The notes under the pieces: model-generated
Seen by the model: only the letters and a program-made list of their open reading frames with translations
Told to the model about the DNA's origin: nothing
The model's database searches: none
Source: Lentisphaerota bacterium
GTDB lineage: Bacteria; Verrucomicrobiota; Lentisphaeria; Victivallales; Victivallaceae
DNA length: 64,000 bases
Assembly (NCBI GenBank): GCA_015061775.1
Contig: SUVY01000005.1
Coordinates: 16,097 to 80,096 of the forward strand
Reading direction: 5' to 3'
Shown: positions 1 through 9,319 of the stretch, in pieces
Layout: every line of letters begins with the position of its first letter
Position numbering within the stretch: the stretch's first letter is position 1
Program-made: the position numbers and the translations under genes

Positions 1-155
1 CCATCTCGCTCGGAACGTGCCCGCAATGCACTCTGAGCTTCACTCCCTGGGGAGGTAAAGTCATCAACTTCCTGCCCGGCCACCGTCCTGAAGTCACCCG
101 CGATCCGCGCCTTGTCAGCAACCTCAAGGTGCTCATCGACTATCTGGGCGAATAA
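1..155 (+). CDS. C-terminal end of a possible ThuA-like protein (partial)
   Basis: An open frame enters from the left edge and stops at TAA 153-155, giving about 50 residues. The visible part contains TPWGGKVINFLPGH followed by a helix ending in LKVLIDYLGE. A tryptophan-glycine-glycine strand, a GH motif and a terminal helix resemble the end of ThuA/trehalose-utilisation-type domains, but the fragment is too short to be sure. Nine bases separate it from the GTG start of recD2, so the two are probably co-transcribed. Confidence 0.4.
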   Translation, partial: ISLGTCPQCTLSFTPWGGKVINFLPGHRPEVTRDPRLVSNLKVLIDYLGE

Positions 156-164
156 CTGTCCGCC

Positions 165-2309
165 GTGCAGAATACTCAGGAGCAGCAACTTACCCGCCTA
201 TGCGGTGAGATCATACACATAAGGTATGAAAACACCGTCACGGGCTTTGCTGTTGTTACGATCAACTCCGACAGCGGAGAACGCCACACCGTATGCGGAA
301 AAATCGCCGGTGTCCACCTCGGAAACATCCTCGATATGGAGGGGTATTTTGCCGATAACGAAAAATTCGGCAGAGAGTTCCGGGTCGAAACATTCCGTCC
401 CGTGATGCCGAAAACTGCTGACGGAATAAAAAAATACCTTGTTTCCGGAGTTTCCGGTATCGGTCCCAAGACCGCATCCATGATCGTCGATGCATTCGGA
501 GCTGACACGGTAAAGATACTCGACTCCCAGCCGTGGCGTCTCAAAGAGATAAGAGGCATCGGCAAACGCAAAGCCGACATGGTCATATCTTCCTGGCAAG
601 AGGGCGCAGCAAGGCGCGACAGCATGATCTTTCTGCAGGGATTGGGAATCAGTCCTGCCTATTGCAGCAAACTATTCCGCAAATACAGCGACCGGGCTCC
701 TCAAATCGTCAAAAACAACCCTTTCCGTCTGGCTGAAGACATCGACGGCATCGGATTTCAGAAAGCCGACGCCATCGCCAAAGAGCTGGGATTTGCTCCT
801 GACTCGACGGAACGGCTCTCAGCCGCTGCTGTTTATATTTTAAATACCTCCATTCAAAGCGGACATTGCGGACTTCCCGCAGAAGAGTTGCTCCGCCGTA
901 CCTGCGACCTTGCCAGGCAGTCTCCGGATTCCGTCAGGCGCGGCATCGAAAACGCTGTCATGCGCGGTTTTGCTGTGGAACGCGATGATTTTTATTACAC
1001 TCCCAAGCTCGCCAAAGCTGAAGAGGAAATTCCGCTGCTCCTGAAAAAAATCGCCTCCTGCTCAAACCATCCGGGCAGAAAACTCACTCCGAAGTCAAGC
1101 TCTTTCAAGTGGGCAGAGTGTCAGAAAAAAGCGGTCGATGAGGTTTCAAAATCCGCCCTCTCGATCATAACCGGAGGTCCCGGTGTAGGTAAGACCACCG
1201 TTATCCGCGAAATAGTCGCCCGCGCCAAAGCGGCAAAACTTTCCATCGCCCTCACCTCCCCTACCGGACGCGCGGCGAAACGTATGTCTCAAGCCACGGG
1301 ATGCGAAGCAAAAACCATACACCGCCTGCTGATGTATGACCCGCAGATCAACGCTTTCGGATATGACGGAGATAATCCGCTCGAATGTGATATACTCATC
1401 GCCGATGAGGTATCCATGCTCGATATGACGATCGCACACGCCCTCTTCAAGGCGATCTCTCCGGGAACGACGGTTGTTCTGGTCGGAGATGCAGACCAGC
1501 TGCCTCCGGTAGGTCCCGGCAGGTTCTTCTCGGACTTGATCGCATCAGGAAAAGTTCCCGTCACCCGCCTCGATCAGGTCTTCCGTCAGGCCTCTGGAAG
1601 CCGCATCATCGAAGCCGCTCACCGCGTCAACGCCGGGTTCACTCCCCTGCGCAGCGAAAATCCGGACACCGACTTCTTCTGGGTCAGGCAGGACGATCCG
1701 GACAAAGCCCTCGATCTGATGCAGAAAATCGTCCTCGAGCGCATTCCGGAAAAGTTCGGCTTCGATCCCGTAAACGAAATACAGGTACTCACCCCCATGA
1801 ACCGCGGAAACTGCGGAACTGTCGCCATAAATGAACTGCTCGCCTCCAAACTCAACCCCTGCGATGGCAAAGCCTCCCTCGAATACGGCGACCGCCGCAT
1901 CAATCCCGGTGATAAAGTCATGCAGATCCAGAATAACTACGACAAAGGTGTCTTCAACGGAGATTTCGGCGTTGTCATCGAAACCAACCGCGAAAACGGA
2001 AAATTCAAAGTCCTCTACGATAACGAAAAAATCGTCGAATACTTCACCGATGAAATGGACCAGATCAGCAAAGCCTACGCTATCACCATACATAAATCAC
2101 AGGGCAGCGAATTTCCGGCAGCCGTCGTACTTCTCCAAAATCAGCACTTTCTCATGCTCCAGAGAAATCTCCTTTATACCGCTATGACCAGAGCTAAAAA
2201 ACTGCTCATCCTCATCGGCAGCGAAAAATGCGTTGAAATGGCAGTCCGTAACGCCCGCACCGAAGTCCGCTTCACCCGCCTTCCTCAGCTCCTTGATGCG
2301 GCGTTTTGA
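165..2309 (+). CDS. recD2: RecD2-type SF1B DNA helicase
   Basis: ATP-dependent 5'-3' DNA helicase of the RecD2 family, which works without RecBC. The 714 residues match the usual family length. The N-terminal third carries helix-hairpin-helix-like stretches (VSGIGPKTA near residue 95, IRGIGKRKA near 128, DIDGIGFQKAD near 193). The helicase core has Walker A GGPGVGKTT near residue 336, the DEVSM Walker B motif near 415, and the C-terminal YAITIHKSQGSEF motif near 640 typical of the UvrD/RecD C-terminal domain. The start is GTG at 165. The stop is followed within two bases by repeat copy A, which may end the transcript. recB and recC are not nearby, as expected for RecD2. Confidence 0.93.
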   Translation: MQNTQEQQLTRLCGEIIHIRYENTVTGFAVVTINSDSGERHTVCGKIAGVHLGNILDMEGYFADNEKFGREFRVETFRPVMPKTADGIKKYLVSGVSGIGPKTASMIVDAFGADTVKILDSQPWRLKEIRGIGKRKADMVISSWQEGAARRDSMIFLQGLGISPAYCSKLFRKYSDRAPQIVKNNPFRLAEDIDGIGFQKADAIAKELGFAPDSTERLSAAAVYILNTSIQSGHCGLPAEELLRRTCDLARQSPDSVRRGIENAVMRGFAVERDDFYYTPKLAKAEEEIPLLLKKIASCSNHPGRKLTPKSSSFKWAECQKKAVDEVSKSALSIITGGPGVGKTTVIREIVARAKAAKLSIALTSPTGRAAKRMSQATGCEAKTIHRLLMYDPQINAFGYDGDNPLECDILIADEVSMLDMTIAHALFKAISPGTTVVLVGDADQLPPVGPGRFFSDLIASGKVPVTRLDQVFRQASGSRIIEAAHRVNAGFTPLRSENPDTDFFWVRQDDPDKALDLMQKIVLERIPEKFGFDPVNEIQVLTPMNRGNCGTVAINELLASKLNPCDGKASLEYGDRRINPGDKVMQIQNNYDKGVFNGDFGVVIETNRENGKFKVLYDNEKIVEYFTDEMDQISKAYAITIHKSQGSEFPAAVVLLQNQHFLMLQRNLLYTAMTRAKKLLILIGSEKCVEMAVRNARTEVRFTRLPQLLDAAF

Positions 2310-2310
2310 G

Positions 2311-2422
2311 CGTGAGAGGGTGTGGGTTTTCTTGGGAAAGGGCGAAACTTCTTTTCGCGGGAAAAGAAGTTTCGCCCTCTCCCAAACCCTCTCCCACTTC
2401 AAGAAAAGCGGGAGTTCTTGCG
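2311..2422 (+). repeat. Modular hairpin repeat, copy A
   Basis: Arms at 2334-2356 and 2361-2383 pair over 23 bases with one mismatch around a GCGG loop. An outer GGGTTT/AAACCC pairing extends the hairpin. It is followed by a small hairpin CAAGAA (2400-2405)/TTCTTG (2415-2420). Same family as the copies near 17.75, 18.34, 19.8, 54.84, 62.39 and 63.8 kb. It lies directly after the recD2 stop and could act as a terminator or an mRNA 3'-end stabiliser, though it lacks a clean T-run. Confidence 0.85.
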
Positions 2423-2671
2423 GTGTGGTTGTTTTGCAGGTGGATCGCGGTATTTTGTGCGGCGCAGTTTTTCCGGGACGGCTGGGTATTTTTGTTTCTT
2501 TTGGGGTATTGGCGATGTTTGGGGCGGCGCGTTTTTTCTGGGGCGGCTGGGTGTTTTTGATTTGGCATTGTTCCAATTTTTGTGAAAGCGTTTTTGAATC
2601 GATGATAAACGCTATTTTGTTTGGTTATATTTTGTCAACATACGCAAAACGCTTGTTTGCTTCGGTGGATG

Positions 2672-2706
2672 CATCCGTGAGGCAAGGCGCGAGATTGACC
2701 ACGGAA
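2672..2706. repeat. Short hairpin with conserved loop, copy 1
   Basis: TCCGTG (2674-2679) pairs with CACGGA (2700-2705). The enclosed sequence includes GCAAGGCGCGAGATTGACC (2682-2700), which recurs exactly at 60350-60368 inside a different stem. Function unknown. Confidence 0.5.
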
Positions 2707-2821
2707 ATCCTTTTTTCAGGTCAGGTCATAACTCAAGGTATCTGTCATCAAAAACGCGATTTCTTACACCTCGGAATTGGAATATTTTTGCTTTTTTTTG
2801 AGCTTTTTATTGCTTTTTGAC

Positions 2822-2850
2822 TTGATTTTTTGCTTGTTCAAGATTATCTT
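2822..2850 (+). promoter_or_regulatory. Promoter candidate for the SPFH pair
   Basis: TTGATT (2822-2827), 17-base spacer, TATCTT (2845-2850). It fits the promoter pattern seen across the window and implies a leader of about 140 bases. Confidence 0.45.
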
Positions 2851-2995
2851 TATTTTCAGAAAGCGGGTCATTCTCGGAACAAGAATCACATCGGGCTCTC
2901 TTTTGAGCTTATTGTACATCGTATTGCCGCGAGATTTCAAGCCCGCTTTCTTTTTTTGATAATTGCCAACCTTCAATTAACAATAGGGGGAAAAG

Positions 2996-4459
2996 ATGAA
3001 GCAAAAAATATTTTCCATCGTCGCCGCCCTGATCGCCGCAGCCGCTCTCTTCGTCTGGTTCGGCTGCCGGATCGAACCGGGAAATGGTGAAATCGCCGTT
3101 CTTATCAGAAAAACCGGAAAACCGCTCGCCGCCGGTGAGATCATCGCCCGAAATCCTGGCGAACAAGGTATTCAGCCTCAGGTCCTCGGCGAAGGCCGCT
3201 ATTTCAGGAATCCTTACGTCTGGGACTGGGAAATTTTTCCCGTCACCGAAGTTCCCGCCGGCAAATTCGCCGTCCTCGTCCGTAAATTCGGAGAACCAGG
3301 CTCAGACGGAAGCATCATCGCAAAAGATGAGAACTCAAAGGGTGTCGTCCGCGAAGTCCTCGGCACAGGACGCCACAGAATAAATCCCTACGCTTACGAA
3401 GTCAAATTGTTCGACGATATCAAAATCATGCCCGGTACCATCGGTGTCGTCACCAGCCTTACCGGAAATGATATCTTTTCCGGCACTCAAAATGACTACT
3501 CTTCAGAGGAGGGTTTCCTCGTTTCCGATGGACGCAAAGGAGTCATCAAAGAGGTGCTCAAAGAGGGTACTCACCGCATAAACCCCTTCATCTACTCGGT
3601 CACCGTGGTCAACACCAGACGGCAGAGACATGAATTCAGCGGCAAAGAGGCGATAACTTTCCTCACCGTTGATGGATTTCCCGTTGCTATCGAGGGAACT
3701 GTCGAATTCAACATCGATGAAAAACTTGCTCCGCGCCTCACCCAGGTCGTCGGAGACATGGAAGATATACTCAATAAAATAATCCTTCCCTCTGTCCGCG
3801 GATTCGCCCGCATCGAAGGAAGCAAAAAACAGGCCACAGAATTCATCGTAGGTGAAAGCAGACGACTCTTTCAGGAAAAACTCGACGCATTCCTGAAAAA
3901 CAACTGCCGCAAGTGGGGTATTGAGATAAACTCCGTGCTTATCCGCGACATCATCGCTCCCCAGACCATCGCGGGGATCATCCGCAACCGCGAGCTCGCC
4001 CATCAGGAGGCGGTCAAATATGATCAGGAAATCATCCGCGCACGCTCCGAAGCTGAACTTGCAAAACAGAAGATGCTCGCTGAGCAGAACTTGAAAAAAG
4101 TTGCCGCTGAAACTGAAAAACTCACGGCTTCCATATCCGCCCGCCAGAGACAGTCGGAATCCGTCGTCGCTGCCGAAACCGAACTCAAGGTCGCAGAAAT
4201 CAACTATCAGACCGCCCTCGCCGATGCCGCCGCCAAACTCAAAGAGGCAGCCGCCGAAAAGGATATCATTGCAAAGCGCAACGAGAGCGAAGCTGAAGTC
4301 CTGCGCCGCCAGGTCGAGGCTTACGGAAACGGCGCAGCATACGTCCAGTCCAGACTCTGGGGAAAAATCATGCCCGGAATCACCACCATCATCAGCAACG
4401 GCTCCGCAGGAGGCTCTTTCGGCTTACCTGAAATCAACTCCAAAGGAGGTGCAAAATGA
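2996..4459 (+). CDS. SPFH/band-7 membrane protein with three N-terminal beta-repeats (1)
   Basis: The 487-residue protein starts with a membrane segment or uncleaved signal (residues 5-23, with Cys24 at its end). Three tandem modules of about 57 residues follow (31-86, 88-144, 147-207), each containing a G-[VI]-x-x-x-VL-x-x-G-x-[HY]-x-x-NP motif. An SPFH/band-7 core (about 218-345) and a long Ala/Glu/Lys-rich coiled coil (about 340-450) complete it. SPFH proteins usually form large membrane rings or scaffolds. The ribosome site is AGGGGGAAAAG before ATG. The stop overlaps the next gene's start by four bases (ATGA), and the two products are paralogues, so a hetero-oligomer is likely. The repeat-SPFH-helix order recalls major vault protein. 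The exact role is unknown. Confidence 0.8.
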   Translation: MKQKIFSIVAALIAAAALFVWFGCRIEPGNGEIAVLIRKTGKPLAAGEIIARNPGEQGIQPQVLGEGRYFRNPYVWDWEIFPVTEVPAGKFAVLVRKFGEPGSDGSIIAKDENSKGVVREVLGTGRHRINPYAYEVKLFDDIKIMPGTIGVVTSLTGNDIFSGTQNDYSSEEGFLVSDGRKGVIKEVLKEGTHRINPFIYSVTVVNTRRQRHEFSGKEAITFLTVDGFPVAIEGTVEFNIDEKLAPRLTQVVGDMEDILNKIILPSVRGFARIEGSKKQATEFIVGESRRLFQEKLDAFLKNNCRKWGIEINSVLIRDIIAPQTIAGIIRNRELAHQEAVKYDQEIIRARSEAELAKQKMLAEQNLKKVAAETEKLTASISARQRQSESVVAAETELKVAEINYQTALADAAAKLKEAAAEKDIIAKRNESEAEVLRRQVEAYGNGAAYVQSRLWGKIMPGITTIISNGSAGGSFGLPEINSKGGAK

Positions 4460-6192
4460 GCAGCAAGGTCAAAGTCAATATCAAAGCCCTACTCACCGGC
4501 ATCGCAGGAGCTCTCGCGCTGGTCATCCTCGCTTCGCTCATATACTGGTGGGGATTCTGCCGCTTCTATGTCGAGCCGGGATACATGGCTATCGTCACAG
4601 CCAAAAGCGGAAAAACTCCGGTCTCATCTGACATACTCGTTGAGCGCGGAGAAAAGGGTATCTGGAAAGAGGTGCTTTCTGAAGGACGCCATTTTCTCAA
4701 CCCCGTCACCCACGATGTCAAAATCGCTCCGGCGATAGCCATTCCGCTGGGAAAGGTCGGAATCGTCACCTCCAAGGTTGGCAAAGAGCTGCCTCCGGGA
4801 GAGGTCATCGCCCCCGACCGCCAGAGCAAGGGCATCTGGAGAGAGGCTCTCGGTCCCGGTGTTTACCGTCTCAACCCCGAAGGCTACTCGGTCGAAATCG
4901 CCGATGCCATAAATATTCCGGTCGGCTTTGTCGGAGTCGTCACAAGCCAGACAGGCAAGAACCCCAAACCGGGTGAATTCGCCAAGCCGGGAGAAAAAGG
5001 TGTCATGCGGGATATCCTCCAGCCCGGTCTCTACTACATCAACCGTTACGCCTATCAGGTCAATGTCATTGAGATCGGAATGAATCAGGTCTCCATGACG
5101 GGGCTCGACAACAATGTGAGGAATATCCAGTTCCGACGTCAGCTCACCAATGCTACCAATGCCTTGAGTGAACTTACCAGCAACACCATGAACTTTCAGG
5201 CGGAGCTGCGCAAGAGAAACGTTCCTGCCGTTGACCAAAAAGTATCATATAATATGAAAAAGAGTGCTCGCGGCTCCCTGAAACGCTCTGTTCCCGGAAA
5301 CCACGCTGCGGCTAAGGCAAAAGCCGCTTTTGCCACCGCACAGGCGGGCTTTGTGGATAAGCGGGCTGTGGAGTTTCCCAGCCGCGACGGATTTAAAGTA
5401 TCGCTCGATATGACTGTCGAATTTGAGCTGCTTCCGGAAAACATCTCGAAGATATACCTGCTCTATGGAGACCTTCCGCAGGTGGTCGAGAAAATCATTC
5501 TTCCGCAGGTGCTTTCCATCTCTCGCATCAAGGGTTCCAACTACAAAGCTCAGGACTTCATCATGGGCGACGGAAGAGAGAAATTCCAGAACGACCTCAG
5601 GGATGAACTCAAGAGCACCCTCGCCGGAAAACTCATCGTTGTCCACAATGCTATTATCCGCAACGTTGAGATCCCGCAGGACATCCTCAAACCCATTCAG
5701 GCTGTGAGTCTCGCACGGGAGCAGAACCTCACCAACCAGGCTATGCAGGTCACCGCAAAACGGCTCGCCCAGCTCAATACCGAGACCGAGCTCATCGAGC
5801 AGCGCAGACGCGAAGTCGAACAGGAGACCCGCAAAATCACTGCCCTCATATCCGCCGAAGCCAAACGCGATGTGGCTTCCATTGACGCAGACACCCGTCT
5901 GCTCGTGGCGAAGCTGAGACTGAAGAAGGCAGAGATACTCGCAAAGACCAGAAAAGTCCTCGAAGAATCTCAAGTCCAGGCTAAATTCATGGTCAGCAAT
6001 GAGAGCGCAAGAGGCGAGATCCTCAAGGCACAGGCTCTCGGAGACCAGTCCCTCATGGCAAAAATGCACATGATAGATAATCTTCCGGACAACGTGAAAA
6101 CCAAAGTCATTTACGCAGGAGACGGAACTCTCTGGACCGATTTGAACAACCCTGCGCTGACTATTCCGGCAAAGAGAGAGAAACGCAAATAA
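4456..6192 (+). CDS. SPFH/band-7 membrane protein with three N-terminal beta-repeats (2)
   Basis: Paralogue of the preceding gene, 578 residues. One membrane helix (about 11-33) is followed by three beta-repeat modules (41-97, 99-155, 158-208) with the same GIW-x-E-[VA]L-x-x-G-x-[HY]-x-x-NP motif. A basic, Ala-rich insert of about 100 residues (209-310) is absent from the partner. Then come an SPFH core (about 311-440) and a long charged coiled coil. Translation is probably coupled to the first gene through the ATGA overlap and the AAAGGAGGT ribosome site at about 4442-4450. A hairpin terminator follows. Probably builds a membrane scaffold with its partner; the cargo or regulated enzyme is not visible from context. 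Confidence 0.8.
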   Translation: MSSKVKVNIKALLTGIAGALALVILASLIYWWGFCRFYVEPGYMAIVTAKSGKTPVSSDILVERGEKGIWKEVLSEGRHFLNPVTHDVKIAPAIAIPLGKVGIVTSKVGKELPPGEVIAPDRQSKGIWREALGPGVYRLNPEGYSVEIADAINIPVGFVGVVTSQTGKNPKPGEFAKPGEKGVMRDILQPGLYYINRYAYQVNVIEIGMNQVSMTGLDNNVRNIQFRRQLTNATNALSELTSNTMNFQAELRKRNVPAVDQKVSYNMKKSARGSLKRSVPGNHAAAKAKAAFATAQAGFVDKRAVEFPSRDGFKVSLDMTVEFELLPENISKIYLLYGDLPQVVEKIILPQVLSISRIKGSNYKAQDFIMGDGREKFQNDLRDELKSTLAGKLIVVHNAIIRNVEIPQDILKPIQAVSLAREQNLTNQAMQVTAKRLAQLNTETELIEQRRREVEQETRKITALISAEAKRDVASIDADTRLLVAKLRLKKAEILAKTRKVLEESQVQAKFMVSNESARGEILKAQALGDQSLMAKMHMIDNLPDNVKTKVIYAGDGTLWTDLNNPALTIPAKREKRK

Positions 6193-6232
6193 CTCATCGC
6201 ACTCTGCCGCTGCCGCTGAAAAAAACGCACAT

Positions 6233-6266
6233 ACGCCGTATTTCGATTTGATTTACGGCGTTTTTT
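6233..6266 (+). terminator. Rho-independent terminator after the SPFH pair
   Basis: ACGCCGTA (6233-6240) pairs with TACGGCGT (6254-6261), followed by a run of T. Confidence 0.85.
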
Positions 6267-6289
6267 CTTCTTTTATGCGGTATGAAATA

Positions 6290-6318
6290 TTGTATTTTTC
6301 CGTCTTCCGGTGTATCTT
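6290..6318 (+). promoter_or_regulatory. Promoter candidate for galE
   Basis: TTGTAT (6290-6295), 17-base spacer, TATCTT (6313-6318), about 40 bases before the galE ATG. Confidence 0.55.
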
Positions 6319-6357
6319 ATAGAAAATATATAAAATATACCCTCAAGGAGAGTCATC

Positions 6358-7332
6358 ATGAAGAAAGTTCTCGTTACCGGAGGCGCAGGTTATATCGGCA
6401 GCGCCTGTACTGAATATCTGCTCGACCACGATTATCAGGTCACCGTTTTCGATGCCCTTATCACCGGACACCGCGACGCAGTCGATCCCAGAGCCCAGTT
6501 CATCGAAGGAAATCTGGAAAACCGCGATCTTATCATGGATGTCTGCAAACAGGGCAAATTCGATGCAGTCATGCACTTTGCGGCATTTTCTCTGGTCGGA
6601 GAGTCGATGACTGACCCCTCAAAATATTTCCGCAACAACCTCGCCAATGCGATCAACCTCGCGGATGCCGCCGTTGCCGGAGGTGCTCAGAGCTTCGTGT
6701 TCTCCAGCACCGCCGCCACCTTCGGACAGCCTGAGAGAGTTCCGATCAGCGAAAACGACCGTCAGATCCCGATCAACCCCTACGGAGAATCCAAGCTCTG
6801 CTTCGAGAAAGTCCTCAAGTGGTACAGCCAGATCTACGGAATCAAATATGCCGCTCTGCGTTACTTCAACGCCGCAGGTGCAACTGAAAACTACGGTGAA
6901 GATCACCGTCCCGAAAGCCACCTCATCCCCATCATCCTGCAGGCTATCCGCGGCAAACGCGACAAACTTATGCTTTTCGGAGACGACTACGATACTCCGG
7001 ACGGCAGCTGCATAAGAGACTACATCCACATTCTCGACCTTGCTCAGGCTCATGAGCTCGCGCTCTCAGCTCCTGAAAGCGGTCACTACAACCTCGGCAC
7101 CGGCAACGGTCTCTCGGTCTTTGAAATCATCAAAGCCGCTGAAAAAGTCACCGGTAAGAAGGTCAATTTCGAGATCGCTCCGCGCCGCGCCGGAGACCCT
7201 GCCCGCCTCATCGCGTGCAGCGACCGCGCAAGGAAAATGCTCAACTGGACTCCGCAGTACGAATCCGCCGAGCAGATCATCGAATCCGCCTGGAAGTGGC
7301 AGCTCAAACACCCCGAGGGTTACGCCAAGTGA
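6358..7332 (+). CDS. galE: UDP-glucose 4-epimerase
   Basis: Interconverts UDP-glucose and UDP-galactose in the cytoplasm, supporting the Leloir pathway and surface-sugar synthesis. The 324 residues fit the family. An NAD-binding GGAGYIGS motif lies near residue 8, SSTAATFG near 119 supplies the catalytic Ser/Thr region, and YGESK near 142 is the YxxxK catalytic pair. AAGGAGAG precedes the ATG. The next gene overlaps the stop codon. A galM homologue is encoded at 53.8 kb but not in the same operon. Closely related NDP-sugar epimerases cannot be fully excluded. Confidence 0.9.
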   Translation: MKKVLVTGGAGYIGSACTEYLLDHDYQVTVFDALITGHRDAVDPRAQFIEGNLENRDLIMDVCKQGKFDAVMHFAAFSLVGESMTDPSKYFRNNLANAINLADAAVAGGAQSFVFSSTAATFGQPERVPISENDRQIPINPYGESKLCFEKVLKWYSQIYGIKYAALRYFNAAGATENYGEDHRPESHLIPIILQAIRGKRDKLMLFGDDYDTPDGSCIRDYIHILDLAQAHELALSAPESGHYNLGTGNGLSVFEIIKAAEKVTGKKVNFEIAPRRAGDPARLIACSDRARKMLNWTPQYESAEQIIESAWKWQLKHPEGYAK

Positions 7333-7889
7333 ACTGGTGCTCACAAGGTCCATTCTCGATTTTCGATATCGAAACCACCGGAATGAGCCCGGTCAACGAC
7401 CGCATCGTCGAACTTGCGGCGGTGCGCGTCGAATGTGACGGTTCATTGCGGCACTTTTCGTACCTTGTCAATCCGGGCAGACACATTCCTGCAAGGGCGA
7501 CACAGGTACACAACATTACCGATGAGATGGTAAAGAACGCTCCGTTTTTTGAAGATATCGCAGAGGAGTTCCTCGATTTCATATCCGGATCACGCCTCGT
7601 GGCGCACAATGCGATTTTCGATCTCTCGTTTATTCAGGAGAGTTTTTTCCGCGGAGGTTTTCCGCTCTGGGATGGAAAAACCATCGACACTGTAAAACTG
7701 GCAAGAATGACCCATCCGGGACTTCCGTCATACAGTTTGCAGAACTTGAGAGCACACTTCAGACTTGAAACCGCTCCCGGAATGAATCCGCACCGCGCCG
7801 CAGCCGACGTCGAATGGACAAGGCAGCTGCTCGGAATCCTGATAACAGCTATGCATAAACAACACAACAATTTTTCTTTGAAGGAATAA
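7329..7889 (+). CDS. DnaQ-like DEDDh 3'-5' exonuclease
   Basis: Exonuclease domain protein of 186 residues, related to the epsilon subunit of DNA polymerase III. Exo I is FDIETTG (near residue 12), Exo II is HNAIFDLSF (near 96), and Exo III is HRAAADVEW (near 156), giving the DEDDh set. The likely start is GTG at 7329, overlapping the galE stop (GTGA) and so translationally coupled. The longer upstream frame would run through galE with nonsense sequence. It could be the proofreading subunit or a stand-alone exonuclease; no polymerase gene is near. Confidence 0.82.
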   Translation: MNWCSQGPFSIFDIETTGMSPVNDRIVELAAVRVECDGSLRHFSYLVNPGRHIPARATQVHNITDEMVKNAPFFEDIAEEFLDFISGSRLVAHNAIFDLSFIQESFFRGGFPLWDGKTIDTVKLARMTHPGLPSYSLQNLRAHFRLETAPGMNPHRAAADVEWTRQLLGILITAMHKQHNNFSLKE

Positions 7890-7894
7890 AAAAA

Positions 7895-9232
7895 ATGGCA
7901 GAAAAAAAATTTCTCTGGGGTGCAGCTACTGCAAGTTTCCAAATCGAAGGCGGAGTAAATGAAGGCGGACGCGGCCCCTGCATCTGGGACGCCTACTGCC
8001 GCACTCCCGGCAGAGTCGCCAATATGGAAAACGGCGACATCGCCTGCGACAGCTATCACCGCTATATGGAAGATGTCAAACTGCTCAAAGAGCTCGGCGT
8101 TGACTCCTACCGCTTTTCCATCGCATGGCCGCGCATACAGCCCAACGGCGTCGGAGAAGCCAATCCGGAAGGAATCGCCTACTACAACAAACTCATCGAT
8201 GCGCTCATCGAAAACGGAATCACTCCGTTCGTGACGCTTTACCACTGGGATCTTCCGCTTGACCTGCAGATCTGTCACGACGGATGGCTCAACCGCTCCA
8301 TCGTGGATAAATTCGTCGAATACGCCAAAATCTGTTTCGACAACTTCGGAGACAGGGTCAAACATTGGATCACTTTCAACGAGCCCTGGTGTGTCAGTCT
8401 CCTCGGATACGGAACCGGCAGCCACGCTCCGGGACGCAAGAGCGATATCGAGGCTTATCAGGCTGCCCACAACCTGCTGCTCGCTCACGCGTACACCGTC
8501 AAGCTCTTCCGCGAAAACAAATATGACGGCATCATCGGAATCACCAACAACACCGAGTGGAAAGAGCCTATGACCGACAGCGCAGACGATATCGAAGCCG
8601 CGGAAAGAGCCGTGACTTTCGATTTCGGATGGTTCACCGATCCCGTCGTTTTCGGAGACTACCCGCAGGTCATGAAAGAGCGCGTCGGACACAAGATGCC
8701 CAAATTTACCGAAGAGGAAAAAGCTCTGCTCAAAAACAGCGTTGACTTCATCGGTCTCAACCACTACTCGACCAAGTATGTCTCCAATACTCCGGTCGAA
8801 GGATGTCTCGAAAAAAGCGGAAACATCTATGATGATCCCGATGTTTACAGCTGGATCGACCCCGAATGGGAGAAAACTCAGATGGGATGGAGCTTCGTTC
8901 CGTGGGGCTTGAACAAACTGCTCAAATGGATCGGAAAACGCTACAACAATATTCCGATCTATATCACCGAAAACGGCTGTGCCACCGAAGGTATAGATGA
9001 TGATTTCCGCTGCCGTTTCCTCACCCAGTATATCGACGCCACGCTCGAGGCAAGGGACAAGGACAACGTCAACGTCGCCGGTTACTTCTGCTGGAGTCTG
9101 CTCGACAACTTTGAGTGGGCTTACGGTTATGCCAAGACTTTCGGAATCATCGCCTGTTCTCCCCAAAACACCGACCGTGTTCCCAAAAAGTCCTACTACA
9201 CCTACCGTGACATCATCAGCCGCAACCGCTGA
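7895..9232 (+). CDS. GH1 family beta-glucosidase
   Basis: Retaining beta-glycosidase of family GH1, 445 residues, the normal length. Visible marks are the N-terminal FLWGAATASFQIEG signature, the acid/base glutamate in TFNEPW (about residue 163), and the nucleophile in YITENG (about 359), followed by the LLDNFEW stretch that binds sugar. No signal peptide is present, so it acts on imported cellobiose-type or aryl beta-glucosides. GAAGGA precedes the ATG. It sits six bases after the exonuclease gene and ends in a strong terminator. 6-phospho specificity cannot be settled from sequence alone. Confidence 0.93.
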   Translation: MAEKKFLWGAATASFQIEGGVNEGGRGPCIWDAYCRTPGRVANMENGDIACDSYHRYMEDVKLLKELGVDSYRFSIAWPRIQPNGVGEANPEGIAYYNKLIDALIENGITPFVTLYHWDLPLDLQICHDGWLNRSIVDKFVEYAKICFDNFGDRVKHWITFNEPWCVSLLGYGTGSHAPGRKSDIEAYQAAHNLLLAHAYTVKLFRENKYDGIIGITNNTEWKEPMTDSADDIEAAERAVTFDFGWFTDPVVFGDYPQVMKERVGHKMPKFTEEEKALLKNSVDFIGLNHYSTKYVSNTPVEGCLEKSGNIYDDPDVYSWIDPEWEKTQMGWSFVPWGLNKLLKWIGKRYNNIPIYITENGCATEGIDDDFRCRFLTQYIDATLEARDKDNVNVAGYFCWSLLDNFEWAYGYAKTFGIIACSPQNTDRVPKKSYYTYRDIISRNR

Positions 9233-9253
9233 TCTGTCAAGTTGAGTGTCGCA

Positions 9254-9319
9254 AAGCGCATTTTTGAATATTTCCGGCAACTTATGTTCGGGAAATATCG
9301 AAAATGCGCTTGATTTTTT
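9254..9319 (+). terminator. Long hairpin terminator after the GH1 gene
   Basis: Arms at 9254-9275 and 9290-9311 pair almost throughout (AAGCGCATTTT with AAAATGCGCTT at the base), followed by GATTTTTTC. The 3' end overlaps the rpsT promoter candidate. Confidence 0.8.

Larger units (their letters stand above)
2310..2995. other. Intergenic region between recD2 and the SPFH pair
   Basis: This 686-base gap has no convincing gene. It holds repeat copy A (2311-2422), a G/T-rich stretch with two imperfect GGCTGGGTNTTTTTG copies around 2480-2565, a hairpin AGCGTTT (2587-2593)/AAACGCT (2607-2613), the hairpin motif shared with 60330-60376 (2672-2706), and a promoter candidate at 2822-2850. Frames here are low-complexity, lack ribosome sites and resemble no family. 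Confidence 0.6.

Noticed and set aside
2233..2820. Plus-strand frames of 60-195 residues over the recD2 3' gap
   Set aside because: They run through the hairpin repeat and low-complexity G/T stretches; no ribosome site or homology-like features.
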